Notes: generated by a model not told the origin, from the letters alone. A stretch of 64,000 bases of DNA from Pontibacter mucosus (GCF_003054055.1 NZ_QBKI01000003.1:124001-188000); one strand, 5' to 3'. Positions 10,386-19,725 are shown, counted from the first letter of the stretch. Program-made: numbers and translations.

Positions 10386-11183
10386 ATGAAGATTGTTTTA
10401 AAGGCTGTTATACTTTGTTGCGCACTGGGAGTCGCCTGTTCTGAGCCCGTTTGGGCTGAGGGAGGTGCATCCGGCAACAACGAGCTTTTGAAGAAGGCGG
10501 AGCAGCTTTTAAGCGATTATAAAGAGTCCGAGGCACTGCAGATTTACGAGCAGGTGTTGGCAGAGTCTCCCGACAATGTGGAGGTTCTGTGCAAGGCCAG
10601 TGTGTTGCATAGCCGCATCGGCGAGCGGTTTCTGGACGAGACGCATAAGCAGGAGCACTTTCTGAAGGCAAAGCAGTATGCCCTAAAGGCTTACGAACTT
10701 CAGCCGGAGGACGCTGAGCCGAACTACGCGATGGCTTTGGCCATAGGATCGAAGGCTATGGCTTCAGGCCCGAAGGAGCGCCTGCAAAACTTTCATCAGA
10801 TGAAGTCGTTCGTGGATGCCGCGCTGGCTGACAACAGCCAGCATGCCGGATCCTGGCATTTGCTGGGCCGCTGGTACTTCAAAATGGCGAACCTTAACTT
10901 TGCCGAGAAAACCGCTTCGAAGGTGTTTTTCGGAGGCGTGTGCGGCGAGGCGACGAATGAATTAGCGGCTGATGCCATCGAGAAGGCGATTACGTACGAC
11001 CCGGACAACATAGCGTATTACTATGATCTGGCCAATATTTACAAAGAGATGAAAAACACAACTTCCTGCATCAACACCTTGCAACGCGCCCTTACGCTCA
11101 CCCTCGCCACGAAGGAGGAGCTGGAGCTTAGCAGGCGGTGCAGTATGTTGTTACAGGAGCAGCAGCAAAAGCAGAAGCTGTAA
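10386..11183 (+). CDS. Secreted TPR protein resembling the RMDN (regulator of microtubule dynamics) family
   Basis: 265 residues from ATG at 10386; an upstream TTG at 10338 is rejected because the signal peptide (MKIVLKAVILCCALGVACS) begins at 10386. The mature part is alpha-helical TPR sequence. It contains HLLGRWYFKMANLNFAEKTASKVFFGG and later ITYDPDNIAYYYDLANIYKEM, which resemble the LGRW... and KAxxxDPxN blocks of RMDN/FAM82-type TPR proteins that are also found in Bacteroidota. Function is unknown. A Cys near residue 19 could be a lipobox but is not in an ideal context. It is followed by a strong terminator. Confidence 0.75.
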   Translation: MKIVLKAVILCCALGVACSEPVWAEGGASGNNELLKKAEQLLSDYKESEALQIYEQVLAESPDNVEVLCKASVLHSRIGERFLDETHKQEHFLKAKQYALKAYELQPEDAEPNYAMALAIGSKAMASGPKERLQNFHQMKSFVDAALADNSQHAGSWHLLGRWYFKMANLNFAEKTASKVFFGGVCGEATNELAADAIEKAITYDPDNIAYYYDLANIYKEMKNTTSCINTLQRALTLTLATKEELELSRRCSMLLQEQQQKQKL

Positions 11184-11198
11184 AGTATAAAGACACAC

Positions 11199-11240
11199 AA
11201 AAAGCCTGCACCTATCCGGTAGCAGGCTTTTTGTTTTACG
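11199..11240 (+). terminator. Rho-independent terminator after the RMDN-like TPR gene
   Basis: The stem AAAAAGCCTGC (11199-11209) pairs with GCAGGCTTTTT (11222-11232), followed by more T residues. An AAAGTATAA motif lies just upstream. Confidence 0.9.
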
Positions 11241-11353
11241 GCAACACCTTTGCTTCCTGCGTTAGTTGTGTTTCTATTTAGGTAAAATGTCTTAATTTAG
11301 CGCAGGCAAAGTATAAGGGCGCTTTTGCCAGATTTAACGTTAGCCGGTAATAG

Positions 11354-12433
11354 ATGCGGATTTGGAGTTTGGTGCTAGTAGTGCTGTCGGTTGGCCTGGC
11401 CTCCTGTGCTACAGAAGAAGGTAGCCGGGAGCGGATGGTGGATCTGCAGCAGGTAAAGGACGACCCGGAAGCGCAGCTTCAAAACCTGAACATAGCCATA
11501 GAGAACTCCAGGCGCGACGGAAGCTTGTATGCCCGCCGCGCGGTGGTGTTGTTGCAGAAAGGGGAGCTGGAGAAAGCGCTTGAGGATGCGGAAGAGGCCG
11601 TAAGGCTAACTAAAAACGAGCCGGCCAGCCTGTTTGTGAAAGCGCAGGTGCTGCGTGCCATGGGCAAACCGCAAGAGGCCCTGCCGCTGGCTTTAACGGC
11701 GGAACGCAACTCGTACCAAAGCGCCTCCCTGTATGTGCTGCTCAGTGAGTTATACTTGCAGCGCAAAGAGTATGATAAGGCTATGGAGTATATCCTGAAG
11801 GCCCAGGAACTCTCGCCTGTGGATGAGTTCGTCTTTTATTACAAAGGCCGTGTGCAGGAAGCGTCCGGAGACTCTGCCGAAGCGGTGCGCAACTACAAAC
11901 TTGCCCTGGAGCAGGCGCCGGGCTTTATGCAGCCGCAGCGGGAATTGGCAGCGATCCTGATTGACAAAGGAGCGTATGCTGAGGCCAAGCCGTACTTGAT
12001 GCACGCACTCTCCTCGGCTCCTGGCGATGCCAAGCTCTGGTATAACCGCGGGCTAGTTTACCAGCAGGAGCAGCGACAGGACAGTGCCGTGCTTGCTTAC
12101 AACAAGGCCGTAAGTATAAACGATACCTTATCGGCGGCCCATTACCGACTGGGTGTTCACCAACTGGCCCAGGGGTATGATTTTGAGGCGATGGAGCACC
12201 TGGAGAAGGTGTACAAAGTATACCGCAACAACCCGGAGTACCTGGTAAAACTGGCTACTGCCTTTGAGCGCAACGGCCTGTACACCAAGGCTCTTTCGAT
12301 GTACCAGCGGCTGCTGCGGGTAGACCCCAAGGCAACGTATGCCAACCGGTCCATCGCCAGATTAAAGTATAGAATTGCAAGACCAATGCCTGATAGTGCA
12401 GCTGTACGCCTACAGGAACAGATAGAAAGATAA
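11354..12433 (+). CDS. TPR-repeat lipoprotein upstream of thrS
   Basis: 359 residues with a lipoprotein signal peptide (lipobox LASC, Cys near residue 18). From about residue 40 onward it is made of tandem TPR units, for example PASLFVKAQVLRAMGKPQEAL, KLWYNRGLVYQQEQRQDSAV and AAHYRLGVHQLAQGYDFEA. It is likely anchored in an envelope membrane as a protein-interaction scaffold; no specific role can be named. It ends 6 bp before thrS, so the two are probably co-transcribed. A TAATTTAG element at 11293-11300 may be the promoter's -7 box. Confidence 0.85.
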   Translation: MRIWSLVLVVLSVGLASCATEEGSRERMVDLQQVKDDPEAQLQNLNIAIENSRRDGSLYARRAVVLLQKGELEKALEDAEEAVRLTKNEPASLFVKAQVLRAMGKPQEALPLALTAERNSYQSASLYVLLSELYLQRKEYDKAMEYILKAQELSPVDEFVFYYKGRVQEASGDSAEAVRNYKLALEQAPGFMQPQRELAAILIDKGAYAEAKPYLMHALSSAPGDAKLWYNRGLVYQQEQRQDSAVLAYNKAVSINDTLSAAHYRLGVHQLAQGYDFEAMEHLEKVYKVYRNNPEYLVKLATAFERNGLYTKALSMYQRLLRVDPKATYANRSIARLKYRIARPMPDSAAVRLQEQIER

Positions 12434-12439
12434 ACCACT

Positions 12440-14377
12440 ATGATCAACATCACACTGCCGGATGGTTCGGTGCGCCAGTTTGAAAGCGGCGTAACCAGCC
12501 TTGAGATCGCACAGAGCATTAGCGAAGGCTTGGCTCGTAACGTGCTTGCTGCCAAAGTAAACGGAGCTGTCTGGGATGCCACGCGCCCCATCAGCGAGGA
12601 TGCGACGGTGCAGCTGCTCACCTGGAACGATGACGAAGGCAAAAACACCTTCTGGCACTCCTCTGCCCACTTGCTGGCCGAGGCTTTGGAGGACATGTAC
12701 CCGGACGTTAAATTCGGTATCGGTCCTCCGGTAGAGAATGGCTTTTATTATGACGTGGACCTGGGCGAGCACCACCTGTCGCCGGAGGATATTACCAGGC
12801 TGGAGCAGAAGATGCTGGAACTGGCCCGTCAGAAAAATGAGTACAAGCGCAGCGAAGTATCCAAGGCGGACGCAATTGAATATTTCACTAAGAAGGGCGA
12901 CGAGTATAAGCTGGATCTGATAAAGGACCTGGAGGACGGAAGCATCACCTTTTATGAGCAGGGCAACTTCGTTGACCTTTGCCGTGGACCGCACATCCCG
13001 AATACCGGTTTTATTAAAGCGGCCAAGGTGATGAACATTGCCGGCGCGTACTGGCGCGGGGATGAGAAGAACAAGCAGCTGACCCGCATCTACGGCGTAA
13101 CTTTCCCGAAGCAGAAGGAGCTGACCGAGTACCTGGAGCGATTGGAAGAGGCCAAAAAGCGTGACCACCGCAAGCTGGGCAAGGAACTGGAGCTGTTCGC
13201 CTTCTCCGAGAAGGTGGGCATGGGCTTGCCACTGTGGTTGCCGAAAGGCACGTTGCTGCGCGAGCGCCTGGAGCAGTTCATGCGCAAGGCGCAGGTAAAA
13301 GCCGGTTATCAGCCGGTAGTTACCCCGCACATCGGCAGCAAAGAACTCTATGTGACGTCCGGGCACTACGAGAAGTATGGCGCCGACTCGTTCCAGCCCA
13401 TCAAGACGCCCAACGAGAACGAGGAGTTCCTGCTGAAGCCGATGAACTGCCCGCACCACTGCGAGATCTATAAAACACGTCCGCGCTCTTACAAAGAACT
13501 GCCGGTGCGTCTGGCGGAGTTTGGTACCGTATACCGTTATGAACAAAGCGGCGAGTTGCACGGTTTAACCCGTGTAAGAGGCTTTACGCAGGACGATGCC
13601 CACATCTTCTGCCGCCCGGACCAGGTGAAGGAGGAGTTTATCAAGGTAATTGACCTGGTGCTTTACGTGTTCAAGGCCCTCGGCTTCGATGACTATACGG
13701 CTCAGATTTCGCTGCGCGATCCGGAGAACAAAGCAAAGTACATCGGTACCGACGAAGTATGGGAGAAGGCCGAAAGCGCCATCATAGAGGCCGCTGCCGA
13801 GAAAGGGCTGCGCACTGTAACCGAACTGGGGGAGGCTGCGTTCTACGGACCTAAACTCGACTTTATGGTGAAGGATGCCCTTGGCCGTAAGTGGCAGCTG
13901 GGAACTATTCAGGTGGATTATAACTTACCAGAAAGGTTCCAGCTGGAGTACATCGGTGCTGATAACCAGAAACATCGCCCGGTAATGATCCACCGTGCAC
14001 CATTTGGTTCGCTGGAGCGCTTCGTGGCCGTGCTGATAGAGCACTGTGGGGGTAATTTCCCGCTGTGGCTGAGCCCGGAGCAGATTGCCATACTTCCAAT
14101 TTCGGAGAAGTACCACGAGTATGCCCAGCAGGTGTACGACCAGCTGCAGCAGGACGACATCAGAGGTTACGTGGACAACCGCGACGAGAAGATTGGCCGC
14201 AAAATTCGCGATGCCGAGGTGCGCAAGGTGCCGTACATGCTGATAGTAGGGGAGAAGGAGCAGGAGAACGGCGCCGTCTCTGTCAGAAGGCACGGCGAAG
14301 GCGATTTGGGCTCCATGTCAGTGGAGGAGTTCGGCACGCTGTTTCAGCGTAAAATCGCTGAAATGCTGAACAATTAA
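12440..14377 (+). CDS. thrS: Threonyl-tRNA synthetase
   Basis: 645-residue class II aminoacyl-tRNA synthetase that charges tRNA-Thr. Domains in order are TGS (1-62), the editing domain with [11 protein letters not shown] and [10 protein letters not shown] (about 70-240), the catalytic core with [11 protein letters not shown], a motif 2 region [12 protein letters not shown] and motif 3 [11 protein letters not shown], and a C-terminal anticodon-binding domain. Length is normal. It heads the conserved thrS-infC-rpmI-rplT block and follows the TPR lipoprotein gene by 6 bp. Confidence 0.97.
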   Translation: MINITLPDGSVRQFESGVTSLEIAQSISEGLARNVLAAKVNGAVWDATRPISEDATVQLLTWNDDEGKNTFWHSSAHLLAEALEDMYPDVKFGIGPPVENGFYYDVDLGEHHLSPEDITRLEQKMLELARQKNEYKRSEVSKADAIEYFTKKGDEYKLDLIKDLEDGSITFYEQGNFVDLCRGPHIPNTGFIKAAKVMNIAGAYWRGDEKNKQLTRIYGVTFPKQKELTEYLERLEEAKKRDHRKLGKELELFAFSEKVGMGLPLWLPKGTLLRERLEQFMRKAQVKAGYQPVVTPHIGSKELYVTSGHYEKYGADSFQPIKTPNENEEFLLKPMNCPHHCEIYKTRPRSYKELPVRLAEFGTVYRYEQSGELHGLTRVRGFTQDDAHIFCRPDQVKEEFIKVIDLVLYVFKALGFDDYTAQISLRDPENKAKYIGTDEVWEKAESAIIEAAAEKGLRTVTELGEAAFYGPKLDFMVKDALGRKWQLGTIQVDYNLPERFQLEYIGADNQKHRPVMIHRAPFGSLERFVAVLIEHCGGNFPLWLSPEQIAILPISEKYHEYAQQVYDQLQQDDIRGYVDNRDEKIGRKIRDAEVRKVPYMLIVGEKEQENGAVSVRRHGEGDLGSMSVEEFGTLFQRKIAEMLNN

Positions 14378-14441
14378 GAAAAGTATTTTCATTTTGATAG
14401 ATAATTTGCGATATTCGCAACCTAATTGTAGAATTTAAATT

Positions 14442-14458
14442 AAGGAGGTACAACTATA
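14442..14458 (+). promoter_or_regulatory. Perfect Shine-Dalgarno and ATA start codon of infC
   Basis: AAGGAGGT at 14442-14449 lies 6 nt before ATA at 14456-14458. An in-frame TAA at 14441-14443 closes the frame upstream, and there is no ATG, GTG or TTG between that stop and codon 15. Strong Shine-Dalgarno sites are unusual in Bacteroidota, and infC in many bacteria starts at ATT, ATC or ATA for autoregulation by IF3. Confidence 0.8.
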
Positions 14459-15019
14459 GCTACTACGCAGAACAGGCGCAACATCCCACGCGGGAAGGTG
14501 GAGGAGCCATACAAAGTCAATGAAAGAATAACTGCCAGAGAAATAAGACTGGTGGGCGACAATGTTGAGCAAGGAGTATACTCGGTGAGAGATGCTCAAA
14601 GAATGGCCAATGAGCAGAATCTTGACCTGGTTGAGATTTCGCCGACCGCCAACCCACCCGTATGCCGCATCATCGATTATTCTAAGTTCAAGTACGAACA
14701 GAAGAAGAAAACGAGGGAGATGAAGGCCAAGCAGCAGAAGGTGGTGATCAAGGAGATCCGTTTTGGTCCGAACACCGATGAGCACGACTTCGAGTTCAAG
14801 CTCAAGCATGCGAAAGGCTTCCTGGAGAGTGGCTATAAAATCAAGTCCTACGTGCACTTTGTGGGTAGAACCATCGTGTTTAAGGAGCGTGGTGAGATTC
14901 TGCTTCTGAAGTTTGCGCAGGCCCTGGAGGATTTAGCGAAAGTTGAGCAGTTGCCGAAACTGGAAGGGAAGCGTATGTTCCTGATTCTGGCACCGAAGAA
15001 TGCTCCTGCGAAAAAGTAA
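14456..15019 (+). CDS. infC: Translation initiation factor IF-3
   Basis: 187 residues if translation begins at ATA 14456, giving [21 protein letters not shown], which matches the usual N-terminus of Bacteroidota IF-3. A gene finder restricted to ATG/GTG/TTG would begin at GTG 14498 and lose 14 conserved residues. IF3-N includes [21 protein letters not shown] and [23 protein letters not shown]3-C includes [23 protein letters not shown]-3 binds the 30S subunit and checks start codons, so a rare start permits feedback control. It is followed by rpmI after 23 bp. Confidence 0.95.
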   Translation: MATTQNRRNIPRGKVEEPYKVNERITAREIRLVGDNVEQGVYSVRDAQRMANEQNLDLVEISPTANPPVCRIIDYSKFKYEQKKKTREMKAKQQKVVIKEIRFGPNTDEHDFEFKLKHAKGFLESGYKIKSYVHFVGRTIVFKERGEILLLKFAQALEDLAKVEQLPKLEGKRMFLILAPKNAPAKK

Positions 15020-15042
15020 TTTTTTCAATTAATTATACACTC

Positions 15043-15237
15043 ATGCCAAAAGTAAAAACCAAATCTGGTGCAAAGAAGCGTTTTTCTTTGACAGGTACTG
15101 GCAAAATTAAGCGTAAGCACGCTTACAAGAGCCACATCCTGACGAAGAAGACGACGAAGCAGAAGCGTAATTTGACGCACATCGGCCTTGTTAGCAAAGC
15201 CGACGAAGCAAACGTTAAATTCATGCTGAAAATCTAA
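15043..15237 (+). CDS. rpmI: 50S ribosomal protein L35
   Basis: 64-residue basic protein of the large ribosomal subunit. The N-terminus [20 protein letters not shown] and the [20 protein letters not shown] block are diagnostic. It starts with ATG, lies between infC and rplT as in most bacteria, and is followed by a 104-bp gap before rplT with no clear structure. Confidence 0.97.
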   Translation: MPKVKTKSGAKKRFSLTGTGKIKRKHAYKSHILTKKTTKQKRNLTHIGLVSKADEANVKFMLKI

Positions 15238-15341
15238 TTCTGCGACAGAATTAGGAAACGGTTAATTATTAGTACGAACCCGGTATCTGGTCCTAAGAAA
15301 GATTTAAGTATAAATCACCAGCCGCCAAAACTTTAAACAAA

Positions 15342-15686
15342 ATGCCAAGATCGGTAAACGTCGTAGCAGCACGACACAGAAGAAAAAAAATAATGAAAAT
15401 GGCCAAAGGTTACTTTGGCCGTCGCAAGAACGTTTGGACAGTTGCGAAAAACGCGGTAGAAAAAGGTTTGCTGTATGCTTACCGCGATAGAAAAGCGAAG
15501 AAGAGAGACTTCAGAGCGCTTTGGATCCAGCGTATCAACGCCGGTGCCCGTGAGCATGGCTTGTCTTACTCTACGCTGATGGGAGGCCTGAAGAAGGCTA
15601 ACATCGACCTGAACCGCAAAGTACTTGCTGACCTGGCGATGAACCATCCGGAGGCTTTCAAAGCTATCGTTGACAAAGTAAAGTAA
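15342..15686 (+). CDS. rplT: 50S ribosomal protein L20
   Basis: 114-residue large-subunit protein that nucleates 23S rRNA folding. It is recognised by [20 protein letters not shown] and the [20 protein letters not shown] stretch, and the length is typical. In other bacteria L20 represses the infC-rpmI-rplT operon by binding the leader; no L20-mimicking structure could be assigned here. A terminator follows at 15710. Confidence 0.97.
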   Translation: MPRSVNVVAARHRRKKIMKMAKGYFGRRKNVWTVAKNAVEKGLLYAYRDRKAKKRDFRALWIQRINAGAREHGLSYSTLMGGLKKANIDLNRKVLADLAMNHPEAFKAIVDKVK

Positions 15687-15709
15687 TTTACTTTCAGATA
15701 TATTACAGA

Positions 15710-15742
15710 AGGGCTTAGCTGCATGCTAAGCCCTTTTTGTTT
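15710..15742 (+). terminator. Terminator after rplT
   Basis: AGGGCTTAGC (15710-15719) pairs with GCTAAGCCCT (15725-15734) and is followed by TTTTGTTTTT. A TATACTT motif follows immediately. Confidence 0.92.
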
Positions 15743-16664
15743 TTATACTTTGCTGGATGGGGCTATGGTGAAAGTATAGAGATAGTATGCACAGGCCCAA
15801 GTATAGCACCTGTACGATTTGAATAAGCAAGTATAATTTGGCCTTATTTTTTCTTTATGCGGTGGCGCAAGTAGATGCTTGTAGCTTTTCCCTTGCTTTC
15901 CGGTAGGTCGTTTGTATAGCTGTTAATACCTGTTCCTGCAAGTATAAGCACCAGGCATTTATAGCAGTGGCGAGCTTCTGCATGCCAGGTCAAACCACCC
16001 CTGCCCCTCCTTATCCAAGGAGGGGAGTTCTTTAGTTACTGCTGCTGAAGTATAAATTCCATAAGCAGCAGCTCTTGTGCGGACATAGCGCGACCTGTCC
16101 CTACATTGTATAAACCCACCCCCTCCCAAGAGGGGAATTGTCCGCTGGTGATTATCATCCCCCAACCTCCTTCGAAGGAGGACTTGACTGAAGCTCCGTG
16201 GCCAGTAGCTATCGAGCTTGTTCCCAGTTTTTCCGGTGCCCGGAGGGCATTGCGACGTAGGAGCAAAGGAAGCGAAAGCAGCGCGATACCCGAAGGCGAG
16301 GCCTCCCGGCCTGAGAGGGCACCAAAGTATAGATGGAACTATAGGTATGTTAGTCTAGAGGATAAGCGGCAGCTAGTAAGGATAGCTTGGTTCAAATAGA
16401 AGGAAGCAGGGGCTAGGGAAGTGTAAATTAGCAGTATAGAAGAATGGCTGACAAGTATAATAGTACAGCCAAAGTATAAAGTATGACTTATGACTTTTCT
16501 AGCCAGTCAAGTTGCAAACTTGACATCATGGTAAGACACAAGTCTGAAGACTTGCGCCAGAAAGAGCAAGTACAAAAGTATGGCTTACGCGGATTTGGAA
16601 ATCCGGACCAGCAATGGTTCCGGACAAGAATGTCCGGTACAGCTCAAGTCCGAAGCAGCTATTG
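15743..16664. repeat. Non-coding repeat island between rplT and the biotin carboxylase gene
   Basis: About 0.9 kb without a credible gene. It holds roughly ten AAGTATA/TATACTT motifs and three related GC-rich palindromes with CTCC...GGAGGGG arms (15993-16030, 16112-16140, 16157-16182). It also holds a structured GC-rich stretch at about 16200-16330 and a run of four short perfect palindromes (16506-16637). Short reading frames here run through the palindromes and show no protein-like sequence. Confidence 0.75.
16506..16637. repeat. Four consecutive short palindromes
   Basis: Perfect stems with 2-4 nt loops lie at 16506-16524 (GTCAAGTT stem), 16539-16554 (CAAGTCT), 16590-16605 (CGGATTT) and 16620-16637 (CCGGACA). 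The first two and last two stems are related pairwise. They look like a composite interspersed repeat rather than terminators, since no T-runs follow. Confidence 0.75.
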
Positions 16665-16720
16665 AAAGTATAAATCCCCTGGCGCATAGGACAACCTCTA
16701 TTCCAGGGGATTTATACTTT
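16665..16720. terminator. Inverted repeat / terminator with AAAGTATA at both outer ends
   Basis: Two perfect 18-bp arms (AAAGTATAAATCCCCTGG at 16665-16682 and its complement at 16703-16720) flank a 20-nt spacer. It lies just downstream of the reverse-strand biotin carboxylase stop and probably terminates it. Confidence 0.7.
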
Positions 16721-16744
16721 ATACTTATACTTTGCGGGTTATAC

Positions 16745-18241
16745 TTACCTTGTCCTGTTTCTTCTCCAGTTTGACGTGTGGGTTTCTGAAGTTGCTGTAG
16801 CAGGGGAAGCAGGCTTTTGCCTTTGCAGCAACACGGCGGCCAGGGCTGCGGCTATTTCATCGACACCTTCGTCTGGTTTTCTCTCCAATACATCCGGGTT
16901 GAAGTAACGCTCAATGAATTTCGTGTCGAAGTTGCCGCTCACAAATGCCTCGTGCTGCAGGACATAGGTGCCGAAGGGAAGTGTTGTTTCAATTCCAGTA
17001 ATCTGATACTCCTCGATGGCACGCAGCATCTTGGCAATGGCTTCCTGGCGGTCCTTCCCGAAGGTAACAAGCTTGGCAATCATCGGGTCATAATAGATCG
17101 GTATCTCCATACCCTGCTCAAAACCATCATCCACCCGCACACCCAGGCCTTGTGGCCTTCTATAGGTTTCCAGCCTGCCGATATCGGGCAGGAAATTATT
17201 GGCCGGATCCTCGGCGTACACCCGTAGCTCGAGCGAGTGCCCGTTTATTTGCAGATCTTCCTGACGAAAGCTTAACGGGTTGCCTTCCGCAATCATGATT
17301 TGCTCCTTCACCAGGTCCAGCCCGGTTATCTGCTCGGTTACCGGGTGCTCTACCTGCAGGCGGGTGTTCATCTCCAGGAAGTAGAAGTTCATGTTCTCAT
17401 CCAGCAAAAACTCCACGGTACCGGCGCCAACATAATCACAGGCCTTTGCCACATTTACGGCACTGCGGCCCATTTCCTCGCGCAAGGCAGGAGTGAGGAT
17501 AGCTGAAGGTGCTTCTTCAATAACTTTCTGGTGGCGGCGCTGGATAGAGCACTCCCGCTCGAACAAATGCACGATGTTGCCGTGCGTATCGCCCAGCACC
17601 TGAATTTCGATGTGACGCGGGGAGCCAATATACTTCTCTATAAATACAGAACCGTCTCCGAAGGCAGAAGTGGCCTCACTAACAGCCAGCTGCATCTGCT
17701 CCTCAAACACCTCAGCGCTATCCACCACGCGCATGCCCTTGCCACCGCCGCCTGCGCTCGCCTTGATCAGGATGGGAAAGCCAACCTGGCGGGCAATTTC
17801 CTTGGCCTCCTCTACATCCGTGATGGCGTGCTCCGTGCCGGGCACCATGGGGATGTTATACTTTGCCACAGCTGCCTTGGCCGCCAGCTTGCTGCCCATC
17901 AACTCAATCGCCTCCGGAGTAGGGCCGATGAAAGTGATGCCGGCTTCCTGCACCGCCTTGGCAAAAGCCGCATTCTCTGATAAGAAACCATAACCCGGAT
18001 GAACAGCGTCAACACCAAGGTCTTTGCAAACCTGAATGATAACGTCGCCGCGCAGGTAAGATTCGCTGGATTTGGGACCTCCCACGCATACAGCCTCATC
18101 GGCAAAGCGCACGTGCAGGGCATTGCGGTCGGCCTCGCTGTAGACGGCTACGGTTTTAATTCCCATCTCTTTGGCCGTACGCATCACGCGCAGCGCTATT
18201 TCACCCCGGTTGGCAACCAGTATCTTGTTGATTTTTCTCAT
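16745..18241 (-). CDS. accC: Biotin carboxylase subunit of an acyl-CoA carboxylase
   Basis: 498 residues. Carboxylates biotin on a carrier protein with ATP and bicarbonate. It shows ILVANRGEIALRVMRT, the ATP-grasp glycine loop KASAGGGGKGMRVV, FIEKYI, the catalytic region HIEIQVLGDTHGN and MNTRLQVEHPVTE. Core AccC ends near residue 450; here a hydrophilic tail with no biotinyl domain (no MKM motif) follows. It stands alone, without accB or a carboxyltransferase gene, so it could serve acetyl-CoA or propionyl-CoA carboxylase; the symbol is a family assignment. A minus-strand TAACTTTG at 18287-18294 may be its -7 promoter element. Confidence 0.88.
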   Translation of the reverse strand: MRKINKILVANRGEIALRVMRTAKEMGIKTVAVYSEADRNALHVRFADEAVCVGGPKSSESYLRGDVIIQVCKDLGVDAVHPGYGFLSENAAFAKAVQEAGITFIGPTPEAIELMGSKLAAKAAVAKYNIPMVPGTEHAITDVEEAKEIARQVGFPILIKASAGGGGKGMRVVDSAEVFEEQMQLAVSEATSAFGDGSVFIEKYIGSPRHIEIQVLGDTHGNIVHLFERECSIQRRHQKVIEEAPSAILTPALREEMGRSAVNVAKACDYVGAGTVEFLLDENMNFYFLEMNTRLQVEHPVTEQITGLDLVKEQIMIAEGNPLSFRQEDLQINGHSLELRVYAEDPANNFLPDIGRLETYRRPQGLGVRVDDGFEQGMEIPIYYDPMIAKLVTFGKDRQEAIAKMLRAIEEYQITGIETTLPFGTYVLQHEAFVSGNFDTKFIERYFNPDVLERKPDEGVDEIAAALAAVLLQRQKPASPATATSETHTSNWRRNRTR

Positions 18242-18337
18242 GCAGACGTTATGGTTTATTCTACTTCAAAGAAACAGCTTTGAAGTCAAAGTTAAAAATG
18301 GCGAATTAAAATTGACGGTGGTAGTATAGGGTAATAA

Positions 18338-18368
18338 TTGTATATGAGCCGAATAAAGCATAACTTTG
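18338..18368 (+). promoter_or_regulatory. Bacteroidota-type promoter of the alpha-oxoamine synthase gene
   Basis: TTG at 18338-18340, 20 nt, then TAACTTTG at 18361-18368 matches the -33 TTG / -7 TAnnTTTG consensus of the Bacteroidota primary sigma factor. It lies inside the upstream open frame, which argues that the start codon is downstream of it. Confidence 0.65.
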
Positions 18369-18451
18369 CGCTGCGTTATACTTCATTAATTAATGTAAGG
18401 AGTAATAGCATTTGGTACAGAATTTATCCCAATAACCTAATTATTACACAA

Positions 18452-19690
18452 GTGGATTTATTTGAAAAGTTGTTGACCAACCGAGGTCCGTTAGGCAGCC
18501 ACTCACATTACGCACATGGCTATTTTACATTCCCTAAACTGGAGGGCGAGATTGCCCCGAGGATGAAGTTCAGGGGGAAAGATGTGCTGACGTGGAGCCT
18601 GAACAACTACCTAGGTTTGGCTAACCACCCTGAGGTGCGCAAGGCTGATGCCGAGGCAGCTGCAGAGTGGGGCATGGCGACACCTATGGGTGCCCGTATT
18701 ATGTCTGGCAATACAAACCTGCACGAGCAGTTGGAGGCGGAGCTTGCTGACTTTGTGAAGAAGGAGGATGCGATGCTGCTGAACTTCGGCTACCAGGGTG
18801 TGCTGTCTATCATCGACGCGCTGGTTGACCGCCACGACGTGATTGTATACGACGCTGAATCCCACGCTTGTATAATCGACGGGGTGCGCCTGCACCAGGG
18901 CAAACGCTTTGTGTATTCACACAACGACATGGAGAGCCTGGAGAAGCAACTGGTACGTGCCACGAAGTGGGCCGAGAATACCGGCGGTGCTATCCTGGTG
19001 ATCACGGAGGGTGTGTTCGGCATGTCCGGCAACCTGGGCAAGCTGGCTGAAGTTGTGGCGCTGAAGGAGAAATTCAACTTCCGCCTGTTTGTAGACGATG
19101 CACACGGTTTCGGTACCATGGGTGCCACCGGTGCCGGTACAGGAGAGCACCTGGGCGTGCAGGATGGTATCGACGTATACTTCTCTACCTTCGCCAAGTC
19201 CATGGCCAGCATCGGCGCCTTCGTGGCTTCTAACGAGCAGGTGATCGAGTACCTGCGCTATAACATGCGTTCTCAGATCTTCGCTAAGTCGTTGCCAATG
19301 CCGTTGGTAGTTGGTGCCATTAAGCGCCTGGAGCTGCTGCGCACCAAGCCTGAGCTGAAGGATAAACTGTGGGAGGTGGTACACGCCCTGCAGAGCGGCC
19401 TGCGTGAGAAAGGCTTCAACATCGGCACAACAGAGTCACCGGTAACGCCGGTGTTCCTGAACGGCCAGATTCCGGATGCGACACAATTGACGCTTGACCT
19501 GCGCGAGAACTACAGCATTTTCTGCTCTATCGTAGTATATCCGGTGGTGCCTAAAGATGTTATCATGCTTCGCCTTATCCCGACTGCCGCGCACACGCTG
19601 GCCGATGTGGAGGAGACGATTGCTGCATTTGAGAAAATTGCACAAAAGCTAGATAAGGGACTTTACTCTACGCCTGCAGTTACGGCCTAA
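18452..19690 (+). CDS. PLP-dependent alpha-oxoamine synthase (serine palmitoyltransferase / capnine synthase / KBL type)
   Basis: 412 residues from GTG 18452. The frame is open to TTG 18338, but a promoter lies at 18338-18368, so the downstream start is preferred. It is a fold-type I aminotransferase of the family that condenses an amino acid with an acyl thioester. It shows the DDAHGFG cofactor-binding Asp, and TFAKSMASIGAF holds the Schiff-base Lys (residue 249). In Bacteroidota such orphan enzymes make the sphingoid or sulfonolipid long-chain base; glycine C-acetyltransferase and BioF are alternatives. No lipid, threonine or biotin gene adjoins it. Confidence 0.8.
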   Translation: MDLFEKLLTNRGPLGSHSHYAHGYFTFPKLEGEIAPRMKFRGKDVLTWSLNNYLGLANHPEVRKADAEAAAEWGMATPMGARIMSGNTNLHEQLEAELADFVKKEDAMLLNFGYQGVLSIIDALVDRHDVIVYDAESHACIIDGVRLHQGKRFVYSHNDMESLEKQLVRATKWAENTGGAILVITEGVFGMSGNLGKLAEVVALKEKFNFRLFVDDAHGFGTMGATGAGTGEHLGVQDGIDVYFSTFAKSMASIGAFVASNEQVIEYLRYNMRSQIFAKSLPMPLVVGAIKRLELLRTKPELKDKLWEVVHALQSGLREKGFNIGTTESPVTPVFLNGQIPDATQLTLDLRENYSIFCSIVVYPVVPKDVIMLRLIPTAAHTLADVEETIAAFEKIAQKLDKGLYSTPAVTA

Positions 19691-19725
19691 GAGCTCCCAG
19701 AGGCTTATATTAAAATTCCCTAATC

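Noticed and set aside
16106..16399. 97-codon open frame in the repeat island
   Set aside because: It begins inside GC-rich palindromes and reads through repeat sequence, with no protein-like features.
15743..16664. Possible CRISPR array in the repeat island
   Set aside because: The repeats differ in sequence and spacing and are palindromes; there are no identical direct repeats with regular spacers and no cas genes.
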